This document shows, piece after piece, positions 46,179 to 55,321 of a DNA stretch of 64,000 nt (position 1 is its first letter; each line of letters begins with the position of its first letter). The stretch is from contig NZ_CP108109.1 in NCBI RefSeq assembly GCF_036199905.1, positions 6,261,501 to 6,325,500 on the forward strand. The letters run 5' to 3'. The notes below the pieces were generated by a model. That model was given only the letters and a program-made list of their open reading frames with translations. It was not told where the DNA came from and ran no database searches. A program made the position numbers and the translations under genes. Origin of the DNA: Streptomyces sp. NBC_00223 (lineage in GTDB: Bacteria; Actinomycetota; Actinomycetes; Streptomycetales; Streptomycetaceae).

Positions 46179-46616
46179 GTGGCAGTCAAGATCAAGCTGA
46201 AGCGTCTGGGCAAGATCCGTTCGCCTCACTACCGCATCGTCGTCGCCGACTCCCGTACCCGCCGTGACGGCCGGGCCATCGAGGAGATCGGCCTGTACCA
46301 CCCGGTGCAGAACCCGTCGCGCATCGAGGTCGACTCGGAGCGCGCGCAGTACTGGCTCTCCGTCGGCGCGCAGCCGACCGAGCCCGTGCTCGCCATCCTC
46401 AAGCTCACCGGTGACTGGCAGAAGCACAAGGGCCTTGAGGCCCCGGCTCCGCTGCTGGTCGCCGAGCCCAAGGCCGACAAGCGCGTCCTGTTCGAGGCCG
46501 CCGCCAAGGACTCGGTGGAGTCGAAGGGTGAGGCCATCACCCCCAAGGCGAAGAAGTCCGACAAGAAGGCCGATGACGCCGAGGCCACCGCCCCGGCCGA
46601 CTCCACCGAGGCCTGA
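46179..46616 (+). CDS. rpsP: 30S ribosomal protein S16
   Basis: 145 aa. Core S16 (1-80) starts [25 protein letters not shown]. The C-terminal ~60 residues are an actinobacterial Lys/Ala/Glu-rich extension ([20 protein letters not shown]). GTG start. A TGTGGCAGAATGTT element at 46033-46046 may be its promoter -10 region. khpA starts 2 nt after the stop, so the two are coupled. Confidence 0.97.
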   Translation: MAVKIKLKRLGKIRSPHYRIVVADSRTRRDGRAIEEIGLYHPVQNPSRIEVDSERAQYWLSVGAQPTEPVLAILKLTGDWQKHKGLEAPAPLLVAEPKADKRVLFEAAAKDSVESKGEAITPKAKKSDKKADDAEATAPADSTEA

Positions 46617-46618
46617 GC

Positions 46619-46858
46619 ATGCTCGAGGAGGCTCTTGAGCACCTCGTGAAAGGCATCGTCGACAACCCTGACGATGTGCAGGTCGGCATGCGCACCCTGC
46701 GGCGCGGCAGCGTGCTGGAGGTCCGGGTGCACCCCGACGACCTCGGCAAGGTGATCGGCCGCAACGGCCGTACCGCCCGCGCGCTGCGTACCGTCGTGGG
46801 AGCACTCGGCGGCCGCGGTGTCCGCGTCGACCTCGTGGACGTGGACCAGGTCCACTGA
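46619..46858 (+). CDS. khpA: KH-domain RNA-binding protein KhpA
   Basis: 79-aa protein made of one KH domain with the binding loop VIGRNGRTARALRTVV (about 42-57). It acts as a small-RNA/mRNA chaperone, usually as heterodimer with KhpB/Jag in other bacteria. Located, as in most bacteria, between rpsP and rimM. Confidence 0.93.
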   Translation: MLEEALEHLVKGIVDNPDDVQVGMRTLRRGSVLEVRVHPDDLGKVIGRNGRTARALRTVVGALGGRGVRVDLVDVDQVH

Positions 46859-46930
46859 GCGGGCGGTTCGCCGGGCGCACCGTCCCTCGGGCGGGTCGTC
46901 CGCCGATCGGCTGACACATCTGATGAACAC

Positions 46931-46974
46931 CGGCGCGGGCCGGGAACGGCCTCGGCCGTTCCCGGCCCGCGCCG
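46931..46974. terminator. 21-bp perfect hairpin between khpA and rimM
   Basis: Arms 46931-46951 and 46954-46974 are perfectly complementary around a 2-nt centre (effectively a 20-bp stem with a tetraloop). It suggests that rpsP-khpA is mostly terminated before rimM. Confidence 0.75.
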
Positions 46975-47034
46975 TATGTCCCGACCGCGTTCGGTCCGGA
47001 ACCCCCTCCGGAAACTGGAAAGGTGAAGCGCTCC

Positions 47035-47685
47035 ATGCAGCTGGTAGTCGGCAGGATCGGCCGCGCCCACGGCATCAAGGGCGAGGTCAGCGTCGAGGTG
47101 CGCACGGACGAGCCGGAGCTGCGGCTCGCCCCCGGCGTCGTGCTCGCCACCGACCCGGCGTCGACGGGTCCGCTGACCATCGCCACCGGCCGGGTGCACA
47201 GCGGCCGGCTGATGCTGCGGTTCGAGGGCGTCAGCGACCGCACCGGCGCCGAGGCGCTGCGCAACACGCTGCTGATCGCCGAGGTCGACCCGACGCAGAC
47301 CCCGGAGGACCCCGAGGAGTTCTACGACCATCAGCTGATCGACCTCGACGTGGTCACGGTCGACGGACGCGAGGTCGGGCGGATCGCCGAGATCACCCAT
47401 CTGCCGTACCAGGACCTGCTGGTCGTACGGCGGCCGGACGGCGGCGAGGTGCTGATCCCGTTCGTCGGCGAGATCGTGCCGGAGATCGACCTGGAGGAGC
47501 AGCGGGCGGTGATCGACCCGCCGCCGGGGCTGCTGGACGAGGGCGGGTCTCCGGGCGCGGACGCGGAGCCGGGCGCGGATTCTGACGCGGAGCCGGGTGC
47601 CAGTGCTGACGCCGAGTCGGGCGCCGGTGCTGACGCCGAGTCGGGTGCGGACAGCGGTTCCGCCGGGTCCGGGGACGGCGTCTGA
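47035..47685 (+). CDS. rimM: 16S rRNA processing protein RimM
   Basis: 216 aa. Assists 30S assembly by binding S19 and the 16S rRNA 3' domain. N-terminal domain [22 protein letters not shown] and PRC-barrel domain [17 protein letters not shown]...[18 protein letters not shown] are typical. Residues ~165-215 are an acidic Ala/Gly/Asp/Glu-rich tail of imperfect 8-10-residue repeats ([25 protein letters not shown]). ATG 47035 follows GGAAAGGTGA; GTG 47023 is possible. trmD starts 1 nt after its stop. Confidence 0.93.
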   Translation: MQLVVGRIGRAHGIKGEVSVEVRTDEPELRLAPGVVLATDPASTGPLTIATGRVHSGRLMLRFEGVSDRTGAEALRNTLLIAEVDPTQTPEDPEEFYDHQLIDLDVVTVDGREVGRIAEITHLPYQDLLVVRRPDGGEVLIPFVGEIVPEIDLEEQRAVIDPPPGLLDEGGSPGADAEPGADSDAEPGASADAESGAGADAESGADSGSAGSGDGV

Positions 47686-47686
47686 G

Positions 47687-48508
47687 ATGCGGATCGACGT
47701 CGTCACGATCTTCCCCGAGTACCTCGACCCGCTGAACGTCTCGCTGGTCGGCAAGGCCCGCGCCGCCGGGCGGCTGGACGTGCACGTCCACGACCTGCGC
47801 GCGTGGGCCCACGACCGGCACAACACGGTGGACGACACGCCGTACGGCGGCGGCCCCGGCATGGTCATGATGACCGGACCGTGGGGGGAGGCACTGGACC
47901 AGACCCTCGCCGACGGCTACGAGGCCGGCGCGGGCGAACCGGTCCTCGTCGTCCCTACCCCCAGCGGCCGCCCCTTCACCCAGGAGGTGGCCGTCGCACT
48001 GTCCCGACGCCCCTGGCTGATCTTCACCCCGGCCCGCTACGAGGGCATCGACAGCCGGCTGACCGCCGAGTACGCGACCCGGATGCCGGTCCACGAGGTC
48101 TCCATCGGGGACTATGTGCTGGCCGGCGGCGAGGCCGCGGTACTGGTCGTCACCGAGGCCGTCGCCCGGCTGCTGCCCGGCGTGCTGGGCAACGCCCAGT
48201 CGCACGCCGACGACTCCTTCGCGCCCGGCCCGATGGCCAACCTGCTGGAAGGGCCCGTCTACACCAAGCCGCCGCGGTGGCGCGGCCGCGGCATCCCCGA
48301 GGTGCTGCTCAGCGGCCACCACGGGAAGATCGCCCGCTGGCGCCGCGACGAGGCCTTCCGCCGTACGGTCGCCAACCGGCCCGATCTGATCGAGCGCTGC
48401 GGCCCCGCCGCCTTCGACAAGAAGGACCGCGAGATGCTCAGCATCCTCGGCTGGCAGCCCGGACCCGACGGCCGATTTGGGCGGAACCCCGACGCCATGG
48501 AAGAATGA
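47687..48508 (+). CDS. trmD: tRNA (guanine-37-N1)-methyltransferase
   Basis: SPOUT-class methyltransferase, essential for reading frame maintenance; methylates G37 next to the anticodon. 273 aa with MRIDVVTIFPEYLDPLNVS, DDTPYGGGPGMVMM, the SAM-binding trefoil knot ARYEGIDSRL...SIGDYVLAGGEAA and GRGIPEVLLSGHHGKIARWRR. ATG at 47687, 1 nt after rimM stop, hence cotranscribed. Confidence 0.97.
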   Translation: MRIDVVTIFPEYLDPLNVSLVGKARAAGRLDVHVHDLRAWAHDRHNTVDDTPYGGGPGMVMMTGPWGEALDQTLADGYEAGAGEPVLVVPTPSGRPFTQEVAVALSRRPWLIFTPARYEGIDSRLTAEYATRMPVHEVSIGDYVLAGGEAAVLVVTEAVARLLPGVLGNAQSHADDSFAPGPMANLLEGPVYTKPPRWRGRGIPEVLLSGHHGKIARWRRDEAFRRTVANRPDLIERCGPAAFDKKDREMLSILGWQPGPDGRFGRNPDAMEE

Positions 48509-48640
48509 CCCGCTGTCGCCTGTCCGGCGCGCGCCCCTGCCACAGGGGGAACGACGCCAGCCGTGACCGAGCGGCCACCCCGTAGACGAATCACGACATT
48601 CCGTCGATGACCTGTGGCATCGGCGAGGAAGCGAAGCATC

Positions 48641-48988
48641 ATGGCCAATCTGATCGACAGCGTCAACAGTGCCTCACTGCGCACCGACGTGCCGGCCTTC
48701 CGCCCCGGCGACACCATCAACGTCCACGTGCGCGTCATCGAGGGCAACCGCTCCCGTGTGCAGCAGTTCAAGGGCGTTGTCATCCGCCGTCAGGGCTCGG
48801 GCATCAGCGAGACCTTCACGGTCCGCAAGGTCAGCTTCTCCGTCGGCGTCGAGCGCACCTTCCCGGTGCACACCCCGATCGTGGAGAAGATCGAGGTCGT
48901 GACCCGCGGTGACGTCCGTCGCGCCAAGCTGTACTACCTCCGTGAGCTGCGCGGCAAGGCCGCGAAGATCAAGGAGAAGCGGGACTGA
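48641..48988 (+). CDS. rplS: 50S ribosomal protein L19
   Basis: 115 aa, located at the 30S-50S interface. [35 protein letters not shown] and [19 protein letters not shown] are characteristic. The ATG at 48641 has GAGGAAG upstream; an ORF start 9 codons earlier is not used. Last gene of the rpsP-to-rplS group, followed by the signal peptidase cluster. Confidence 0.98.
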   Translation: MANLIDSVNSASLRTDVPAFRPGDTINVHVRVIEGNRSRVQQFKGVVIRRQGSGISETFTVRKVSFSVGVERTFPVHTPIVEKIEVVTRGDVRRAKLYYLRELRGKAAKIKEKRD

Positions 48989-49033
48989 CCGCTTGACCCG
49001 TCCTTGGCACGGGCCGGATAAGCTTCCGCCCCG

Positions 49034-49837
49034 ATGGACAGCGAAGCAGTGACACCGGAACGCGACCGTTCCTCTCCCGCCGACGAGGCGGAGCCGGAGG
49101 AGCGGTCGCGTTCCGTTGTCCCGGCGTTTCCGGCCGGGTCCGATGCCGGGGCCGACGCAGGGGCGGACGTCAAGCCGGACGCCGATTCGGGCGCCGACCC
49201 CGTGCCCGAGCCGGACCCTTCCGGCCCGGCCGGCTGGTGGGCGGCCTGGCGGCGGACGGTGCTGTTCGGGCTTGCCTGCGTCGCCGCCATGCTGCTCGTC
49301 ACCCACTTCGTGGTGGAGCCCTTCCAGGTGCCGAGCGCGTCCATGGAGGGCACTCTGCGGATCGGTGACCGCATCCTGGTCGACAAGCTGGCGTACCGCT
49401 TCGGCGGCACCCCGCACCGGGGGGACGTGATCGTGTTCGACGGCAAGGGATCGTTCACCCAGGACGGCGGGACGGACTACGTGAAGCGCGTCATCGGCGT
49501 CGGCGGCGACCGGGTCACCTGCTGCGACCGGCAGGGCCGGCTGCTGGTCAACGGCCACCCGCTGGAAGAGACGTATCTGCACCCCGGTGACGTGCCGTCC
49601 CGGGTACCGTTCGACATCGTGGTACCGGAGGGCAGGCTGTGGGTGATGGGTGACCACCGTGACGACTCCCGCGATTCCCGGGACCACCTGGGTGAACCCG
49701 GGGGTGGCACCGTACCCGTCGGGCGGGTGATCGGCCGGGCCGAGTGGATCGTCTGGCCGCTGGGCCACTGGAGCCGGCTGAACCGCCCCGCCGGCTTCGC
49801 CGCGGTACCCGCGCCTCCGGCCGGCCGGCATGGGTAA
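49034..49837 (+). CDS. sipW: Type I signal peptidase SipW
   Basis: Membrane-bound serine/lysine protease removing signal peptides after export. 267 aa: unconserved acidic N-terminus (~1-65), one membrane helix (about 74-92), then catalytic Ser103 (PSASMEG) and Lys151 (DYVKRVIGVGGD), and box E GHRDDSRDS-like (MGDHRDDSRDS). Unlike the other three it shows no C-terminal membrane helix. First of four tandem paralogues; the sipX ATG overlaps its last 8 nt. Confidence 0.92.
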   Translation: MDSEAVTPERDRSSPADEAEPEERSRSVVPAFPAGSDAGADAGADVKPDADSGADPVPEPDPSGPAGWWAAWRRTVLFGLACVAAMLLVTHFVVEPFQVPSASMEGTLRIGDRILVDKLAYRFGGTPHRGDVIVFDGKGSFTQDGGTDYVKRVIGVGGDRVTCCDRQGRLLVNGHPLEETYLHPGDVPSRVPFDIVVPEGRLWVMGDHRDDSRDSRDHLGEPGGGTVPVGRVIGRAEWIVWPLGHWSRLNRPAGFAAVPAPPAGRHG

Positions 49838-51065
49838 CCGGGGACGGCCGCGCTACGGGCACCACAAGGCGCCGGAAGGAGCAGCGGCGGGCGGGTCGGG
49901 AAACGGGCCGGGTGACGGCCGCGAGAGCGGTCCCGAGGGCCCTGGCCTCGACGGTGATGGCGGGGGCGTTGGCGTGGACGGCGGCATCGGCGGGGGCGTT
50001 GGCGGCGGTGTTGAGGGGGACATCGATGAGGACAGCGTGACCGACGCCGATGCCGAGGCCGGGTCGCGCCCGCCCGAGACCAGCCGGGTCGAGCGCCGCA
50101 AGCTGGCCCGCAAAGTCAAGCGCAAACGCCGCCGCTCGCTGGTCGCCGAGGTGCCGCTGCTGGTGGCGGTCGCGCTGGTGATCGCACTGGTGCTCAAGAC
50201 CTTTCTGCTCCAGGCGTTCGTCATCCCGTCGGGTTCGATGGAGCAGACCATCCGGATCGGCGACCGGGTGCTGGTCGACAAGCTGACCCCCTGGTTCGGC
50301 GCCGAGCCGCACCGCGGGGACGTCGTGGTCTTCAAGGACCCCGGCGGCTGGCTCTCCAGCGAGCCGCAGCCGAAAGCGGACCCCGTGGTCGTCAAGCAGG
50401 TCAAGGAGTTCTTCACCTTCATCGGCCTGCTGCCCGCCTCCGGCGAGCAGGATCTGATCAAACGGGTGATCGGGGTCGGCGGTGACACGGTCGAGTGCTG
50501 CGACAAGCAGGGCCGGCTGATGGTGAACGGCACCCCGCTCGCCGAGACGTACATCTATCCGGACAATCCGCCGTCGATGATGAAGTTCACCGTCCATGTG
50601 CCCCCGGGGCGACTGTGGGTGATGGGTGACCACCGCTCCGACTCGGCGGACTCCCGGTACCACACGGACCAACCGGGCGGCGGGACGATCCCGCTGAATC
50701 TGGTGGTCGGACGCGCTTTCGTCGTGGCCTGGCCGCTCGGCCACTGGGAGCGGCTGAAGGAACCGGGGACGTTCGCCTCCGTGCCAGGACCCACCGCGTC
50801 GGGCACGGAGGCCACAGGTACGGCCACTAGGGTGGGCTCGGCCAACAACAGCCAAAGGACGAACGACCTGCCGACTCCTGCGGAACTCCCGCTCGTTATG
50901 GGAGTGGTGGGCCTGCGCCGGTGGCGGCGCGGGCGGAGATCTCAAGTGAGGAGTGGACGTGGGGGACCTGGTGGTCGGCGCACGGTCTGGTTCCGGCGAG
51001 CCCGAGAAGGGAGACGGGCCGGTACCCCCTGTCAACAGGGTGGAGGCCGATGGCGTGGCCCGTGA
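49830..51065 (+). CDS. sipX: Type I signal peptidase SipX with unusual C-terminal overlap
   Basis: Signal peptidase, 411 aa. A Gly/Asp-rich low-complexity segment (about 40-70) and basic stretch KLARKVKRKRRRS precede the membrane helix (about 106-124); catalytic Ser136 (PSGSMEQ) and Lys211 (LIKRVIGVGGD). The catalytic domain ends near residue 340. The last ~70 residues become Arg/Gly-rich and read into the start region of sipY in another frame, overlapping it by 107 nt. The start at 49830 overlaps sipW; GTG 50037 with GATGAGGA upstream is an alternative. Confidence 0.88.
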   Translation: MGNRGRPRYGHHKAPEGAAAGGSGNGPGDGRESGPEGPGLDGDGGGVGVDGGIGGGVGGGVEGDIDEDSVTDADAEAGSRPPETSRVERRKLARKVKRKRRRSLVAEVPLLVAVALVIALVLKTFLLQAFVIPSGSMEQTIRIGDRVLVDKLTPWFGAEPHRGDVVVFKDPGGWLSSEPQPKADPVVVKQVKEFFTFIGLLPASGEQDLIKRVIGVGGDTVECCDKQGRLMVNGTPLAETYIYPDNPPSMMKFTVHVPPGRLWVMGDHRSDSADSRYHTDQPGGGTIPLNLVVGRAFVVAWPLGHWERLKEPGTFASVPGPTASGTEATGTATRVGSANNSQRTNDLPTPAELPLVMGVVGLRRWRRGRRSQVRSGRGGPGGRRTVWFRRAREGRRAGTPCQQGGGRWRGP

Positions 51066-51921
51066 CGACGCGCTCGACCAAGAGGGTCCCGGCGGTCCTG
51101 ACATGCCGGGTGGCGCCCATCCGGCGGATGAGCCCTCGCCGCCCGAGCGCACGCAGCGCTCCTTCTGGAAAGAGCTGCCGCTGCTCATCGGCATCGCGCT
51201 GGTGCTCGCGCTGCTGATCAAGACCTTCCTCGTCCAGGCGTTCTCCATCCCGTCGGACTCGATGCAGCACACCCTGGAGCGCGGCGACCGGGTACTGGTC
51301 GACAAGCTCACGCCGTGGTTCGGTTCCACACCGACCCGTGGCGAGGTCGTCGTCTTCCACGACCCGGGCGGCTGGCTGCCCGAGAACCCCCCGCCGAGCA
51401 GCAATCCGGTGGTCCGCGGTCTGCAGAAGAGCCTCAGCTTCATCGGCCTGATGCCGTCGGCCGAGGAGAAGGACCTGATCAAGCGGGTGATCGGGGTCGG
51501 CGGCGACACCGTCAGCTGTAAGGGCGACGGTCCGGTGATGGTCAACGGCAAGGCGCTGAACGAGCCGTATGTCTACGCCGGCAACACCCCGTGCAGCCCG
51601 GAGGCGGAGTTCACCGTCCATGTGCCGAAGGGCCGGATCTGGGTGATGGGCGACCACCGCCAGGACTCGCTGGACTCCCGCTTCCACACGTCGATGCCCG
51701 GGCACGGCACGGTGTCGGACAAGCAGGTGGTCGGCCGCGCCGTCGTGGTCGCCTGGCCGATCAACCGCTGGGACTGGCTGGGCATCCCGAGCACCTTCTC
51801 GCAGCCGGGCATCAACGCGGTCGGGGCGGCCGTCCCGGCGGCCGCGGGGCTGGCGGGCGCGATGCCGCTGGTGCTGATGCGCCGGCGCAGGCTGCTGGAC
51901 AAGGCCGAGGGCGAGAGCTGA
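50959..51921 (+). CDS. sipY: Type I signal peptidase SipY
   Basis: Signal peptidase, 320 aa, probably the main housekeeping enzyme as known for S. lividans SipY. Acidic N-terminal region, membrane helix about 73-92, catalytic Ser101 (PSDSMQH) and Lys175 (LIKRVIGVGGD), C-terminal membrane helix (AVGAAVPAAAGLAGAMPLVL) and cytosolic RRRRLL. Start GTG 50959 placed 5 nt after GAGGAG; GTG 50953 is inside that ribosome site. Its 5' end lies inside sipX. Confidence 0.9.
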   Translation: MGDLVVGARSGSGEPEKGDGPVPPVNRVEADGVARDDALDQEGPGGPDMPGGAHPADEPSPPERTQRSFWKELPLLIGIALVLALLIKTFLVQAFSIPSDSMQHTLERGDRVLVDKLTPWFGSTPTRGEVVVFHDPGGWLPENPPPSSNPVVRGLQKSLSFIGLMPSAEEKDLIKRVIGVGGDTVSCKGDGPVMVNGKALNEPYVYAGNTPCSPEAEFTVHVPKGRIWVMGDHRQDSLDSRFHTSMPGHGTVSDKQVVGRAVVVAWPINRWDWLGIPSTFSQPGINAVGAAVPAAAGLAGAMPLVLMRRRRLLDKAEGES

Positions 51922-51954
51922 CCTTCGGCATACCGACCGGTAGGGTTCCGCTCC

Positions 51955-52686
51955 ATGAACTCCCCGAGCAGCGGTAGCGGCGCGATACGCGAAGGCCACG
52001 GCCGGTTCGGACACAGGGTGTCCGGGCTGGCCGTGGCCTTGGGCTGTGTGCTGTTCCTGGGCGGTTTCGCCTGGGCCGCGGTCCTCTACCGGCCCTACAC
52101 CGTGCCGACCGACTCCATGGAGCCGCTGGTCCACCCGGGTGACAAGGTGCTGGCCCGGCATGTGTCGGGCACGGCGGTGCGCCGCGGTGACGTGGTGGTC
52201 TTCCAGGACCCGCTGTGGGGCGGTCAGCCGCTGGTCAAGCGGGTGGTCGGGGTCGGCGGTGACACAGTCGAGTGCTGCGACAAGCGGGGCCGGCTGATGG
52301 TGAACGGCACCCCGGTCGCGGAGGGCTACCTCAAGGGCACCGGCCCGGCCTCCGTCGAGGGGTTCAGGACCACGGTGCCCAAGGGCGAACTCTTCGTGCT
52401 GGGCGACAACCGGGCGGTCTCCCAGGACTCCCGCGTCCATCTGGACGACGCCGGTCGGGGCTCGGTCCCGGTGGGCGACATACGTGCCCGGGTGGAGGCC
52501 ACGGCATGGCCGCCGGGCCGGATGGGCATGCTGGCCCGGACCTCCTCCTTCGACGCGCTGCCGGGCGGCGGCCAGTCACCGCGGGGGCCGCTGGGCTGGA
52601 TCACCGTGGTGATCCTCGCCGGGGCCGCGCTCATCCTGGGCGGCGCCGCGTACCCACCGGTGGCGAAGCTGCTGCGACGGCGGTGA
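51955..52686 (+). CDS. sipZ: Type I signal peptidase SipZ
   Basis: Signal peptidase, 243 aa, more divergent. Membrane helix about 24-43, catalytic Ser54 (PTDSMEP) and Lys95 (LVKRVVGVGGD), box E LGDNRAVSQDSR, and a second membrane helix at the C-terminus (WITVVILAGAALILGGAAY) before LLRRR. Starts 33 nt after sipY. Confidence 0.92.
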   Translation: MNSPSSGSGAIREGHGRFGHRVSGLAVALGCVLFLGGFAWAAVLYRPYTVPTDSMEPLVHPGDKVLARHVSGTAVRRGDVVVFQDPLWGGQPLVKRVVGVGGDTVECCDKRGRLMVNGTPVAEGYLKGTGPASVEGFRTTVPKGELFVLGDNRAVSQDSRVHLDDAGRGSVPVGDIRARVEATAWPPGRMGMLARTSSFDALPGGGQSPRGPLGWITVVILAGAALILGGAAYPPVAKLLRRR

Positions 52687-52787
52687 CCCCGCCGCGGTGC
52701 CGCTACGACGCCGCGTGTCCCGAGTGGTGGGGGACTGAGCCCGGCTGGCGCACAATGGGGGCACGTACGGCTGAAGGGGAACATGCC

Positions 52788-53114
52788 ATGAGCGCCGAGG
52801 ACCTCGAAAAATACGAGACCGAGATGGAGCTGAAGCTCTACCGGGAGTATCGCGACGTCGTCGGCCTGTTCAAGTACGTGATCGAGACCGAGCGGCGGTT
52901 CTACCTCACCAACGACTACGAGATGCAGGTGCACTCGGTCCAGGGCGAGGTCTTCTTCGAGGTCTCGATGGCCGACGCGTGGGTGTGGGACATGTACCGC
53001 CCGGCCCGCTTCGTCAAGCAGGTCCGGGTGCTCACGTTCAAGGACGTGAACATCGAGGAGCTGAACAAGTCGGACCTGGATCTGTCCTCGGACGACGCGG
53101 GCTTCAACGGCTGA
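52788..53114 (+). CDS. DUF2469-family protein
   Basis: 108-aa actinobacterial protein of unknown function: MSAEDLEKYETEMELKLYREYRDVVGLFKYVIETERRFYLTNDY and WVWDMYRPARFVKQVRVLTFKDVNIEEL. Highly conserved and acidic; no membrane segment. It is always found between the signal peptidases/rnhB and yraN. A GGCGCACAAT -10-like element lies at 52747-52756. ATG at 52788 with GAAGGGGA upstream. Confidence 0.88.
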   Translation: MSAEDLEKYETEMELKLYREYRDVVGLFKYVIETERRFYLTNDYEMQVHSVQGEVFFEVSMADAWVWDMYRPARFVKQVRVLTFKDVNIEELNKSDLDLSSDDAGFNG

Positions 53115-53194
53115 GCCTTCGGGCGGGGTGCCGTGGTCGGGCTGCCCTGGGTGGGTTGCCCTTCGGGGTGTCCCGGGCGAGGCGCCTCGGAGAA

Positions 53195-53229
53195 GTTATC
53201 CACAGGCCGCGGACCAAGATCATCTCGGG
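53195..53229 (+). promoter_or_regulatory. DnaA-box-containing conserved motif upstream of yraN (copy A)
   Basis: TTATCCACA (53196-53204) is an exact DnaA-box consensus. It is continued by GGCCGCGGACCAAGATCATC (53205-53224). The same ~35-bp sequence, with three mismatches, is found in reverse orientation at 59073-59107. Copy A ends 42 bp before the yraN start, reading toward the gene. Confidence 0.6.
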
Positions 53230-53270
53230 TGGGTCGTTCTCTGTCACAGTGAGTGACGGAGGTGGTACTC

Positions 53271-53633
53271 ATGAACGCACGAGGTGCGCTGGGGCGGTAC
53301 GGCGAGGACGTGGCGGTTCGCGCGTTGCGGGACGCCGGTCTGACCGTGCTGGACCGGAACTGGCGATGCGGACGGCGGGGCGAGATCGACATCCTCGCGT
53401 CCGAGGGCGACGCCCTGGTGGTGTGCGAGGTCAAGACACGCCGCGAGGGACCGTTCCAGCATCCGATGGCGGCCCTCACCCCTGACAAGGTGACCCGGCT
53501 GCGCGCGCTGGCCGAGCGCTGGACGGCGGAACACGGCGGCGCGCCGCCCGGCGGGGTCCGTATCGACCTGGTCGGTGTCGTCCTGCCCGCCCGCGGCGCG
53601 GCCCGCGTCGAGCATGTGCGGGGGGTGGCGTGA
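53271..53633 (+). CDS. yraN: YraN family (UPF0102) endonuclease-like protein
   Basis: 120 aa with the restriction-endonuclease-like fold motif [25 protein letters not shown] (about 35-59; E...D...ExK), which matches a nuclease active site. Predicted to act on Holliday-junction-like DNA. ATG 53271 follows GGAGGTGG. The stop overlaps the comM start, and yraN-comM-dprA form an operon; a DnaA-box motif precedes it. Confidence 0.92.
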   Translation: MNARGALGRYGEDVAVRALRDAGLTVLDRNWRCGRRGEIDILASEGDALVVCEVKTRREGPFQHPMAALTPDKVTRLRALAERWTAEHGGAPPGGVRIDLVGVVLPARGAARVEHVRGVA

Positions 53634-55321
53634 TGGGCTTCGCCCGTACGTGCTCGGTCGCGCTGACCGGCGTCGAGGGGGTGGTGGTCGAGGTCCAGGC
53701 CGACCTGGAACCGGGTGTCGCCGCCTTCACCCTCGTCGGCCTGCCCGACAAGAGCCTCAGCGAGAGCCGCGACCGGGTGCGCGCCGCGATCGTCAACAGC
53801 GGTGAGATCTGGCCGCAGAAGAAGCTCACCGTCGGGCTCAGCCCGGCCTCCGTCCCCAAGGGCGGCTCGGGCTTCGACCTCGGCGTCGCGTGCGCGGTGC
53901 TCGCCGCCAACGACCGGATCGCCCCGAAGTCCATCGCCGATCTGATGATGATCGGCGAGCTGGGACTCGACGGCCGGGTCCGCCCGATCCGGGGCGTGCT
54001 GCCCGCGGTGCTCGCCGCGGCCGACGCGGGCTACCGGCATGTCGTGGTGCCCGAGGGCACCACCGCCGAGGCCGCGCTCGTCCCGGGTGTCGCCGTGCTC
54101 GGTGTCCGCAGCCTGCGGCAGCTGATCGCGGTGCTCAACGACGAGACCGTGCCCGAGGAGGACCCGGAGGGCCTGTTCGGGGAGAGGCCGTACGGGGACG
54201 GACGGCCGGAGCCGATGCTGGCCGGGCTGACCGTGCCGGGCGTCGGGGTGGGAGCCGGGCTGGTCGGCGGCCTCGGCGGTTCGGGCGGCACCGGGGGGTT
54301 CGGGAGTCCCGGGGGCTCGGGCGGCTCCGGCGGTGCGGACGGCCTCGACATGGCCGATGTCGCCGGGCAGCGGGCGGCCAGGCTCGCCCTGGAGGTCGCC
54401 GCGGCCGGCGGCCACCATCTCTATCTGCACGGCCCGCCGGGCGCGGGCAAGACGATGCTGGCCGAGCGGCTGCCCGGCATCCTCCCGCCGCTCACCCGGC
54501 AGGAGTCGCTTGAGGTCACGGCGGTTCACTCGGTCGCCGGAATCCTGCCGCCGGGGCGGCCGCTGGTCGACACTCCGCCGTACTGCGCGCCGCACCACTC
54601 GGCCACCATGCCCTCGCTGGTCGGCGGCGGCAGCGGACTACCCCGGCCGGGGGCGGTCTCGCTGGCTCATCGAGGGGTCCTCTTTTTGGACGAAGCGCCG
54701 GAGTTCAGCGTCCGCTCGCTGGACGCCCTGCGGCAGCCGCTGGAGTCCGGGCACGTGGTGGTGGCCCGGGCGGCGGGCGTGATGCGGCTCCCGGCCCGCT
54801 TCATGCTCGTGCTCGCCGCCAACCCCTGCCCGTGCGGGCGGCACTCCCTGCTCGGCAGCGGATGCGACTGTTCGCCCAGCGCCGTGCGCCGCTATCAGGC
54901 GCGACTGTCCGGGCCGCTGCTCGACCGGGTGGACCTGCGGGTCGAGGTCGAGGCGGTCAGCCGCTCCGACCTCATCGCGCAGGGCGGCGGCGAGTCGAGC
55001 GCGACCGTGGCCGCCCGGGTCAGGGAGGCCCGGGCCCGCGCCGCCGCGCGCTACGCCGAGACCCCGTGGACGCTCAACAGCGAGGTTCCCGGCCATGCGA
55101 TCCGCACCCGCTGGCAGGTCGCCCCCGGCGCACTGCACTGCGTCGAGCGCGACATGGAACGCGGCCTGCTCACCGCCCGCGGCCTCGACCGCGTTCTGCG
55201 GGTCGCCTGGACCCTCGCGGACCTGGCGGGCCACGACCGCCCCGACCCGGACGACGTCCTGCGGGCCCTCCAACTGCGGACCGGCTTCAGCCGTGGCGCC
55301 GCGATGGCGGGGAGCACATGA
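53633..55321 (+). CDS. comM: ComM/YifB family magnesium-chelatase-like ATPase
   Basis: 562-aa AAA+ protein; in other bacteria ComM is a branch-migration helicase for recombination during transformation. N-terminal Lon-protease-like S5 domain (LVGLPDKSLSESRDRVRAA, GGSGFDLGVACAVL), a Gly/Ser-rich insertion at about 205-238 (GLGGSGGTGGFGSPGGSGGS), then Walker A GPPGAGKT (267-274), ALAHRGVLFLDEAPEFS, and the C-terminal zinc-like CPCGRHSLLGSGCDCS. ATG 53633 or GTG 53630, overlapping yraN; dprA overlaps by 4 nt. Confidence 0.93.
   Translation: MGFARTCSVALTGVEGVVVEVQADLEPGVAAFTLVGLPDKSLSESRDRVRAAIVNSGEIWPQKKLTVGLSPASVPKGGSGFDLGVACAVLAANDRIAPKSIADLMMIGELGLDGRVRPIRGVLPAVLAAADAGYRHVVVPEGTTAEAALVPGVAVLGVRSLRQLIAVLNDETVPEEDPEGLFGERPYGDGRPEPMLAGLTVPGVGVGAGLVGGLGGSGGTGGFGSPGGSGGSGGADGLDMADVAGQRAARLALEVAAAGGHHLYLHGPPGAGKTMLAERLPGILPPLTRQESLEVTAVHSVAGILPPGRPLVDTPPYCAPHHSATMPSLVGGGSGLPRPGAVSLAHRGVLFLDEAPEFSVRSLDALRQPLESGHVVVARAAGVMRLPARFMLVLAANPCPCGRHSLLGSGCDCSPSAVRRYQARLSGPLLDRVDLRVEVEAVSRSDLIAQGGGESSATVAARVREARARAAARYAETPWTLNSEVPGHAIRTRWQVAPGALHCVERDMERGLLTARGLDRVLRVAWTLADLAGHDRPDPDDVLRALQLRTGFSRGAAMAGST

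Noticed and set aside
49981-50037. Gly-rich N-terminus of SipX as a separate peptide
   Set aside because: It is in frame with and upstream of the peptidase domain and starts from an ATG coupled to sipW; more likely a low-complexity extension.
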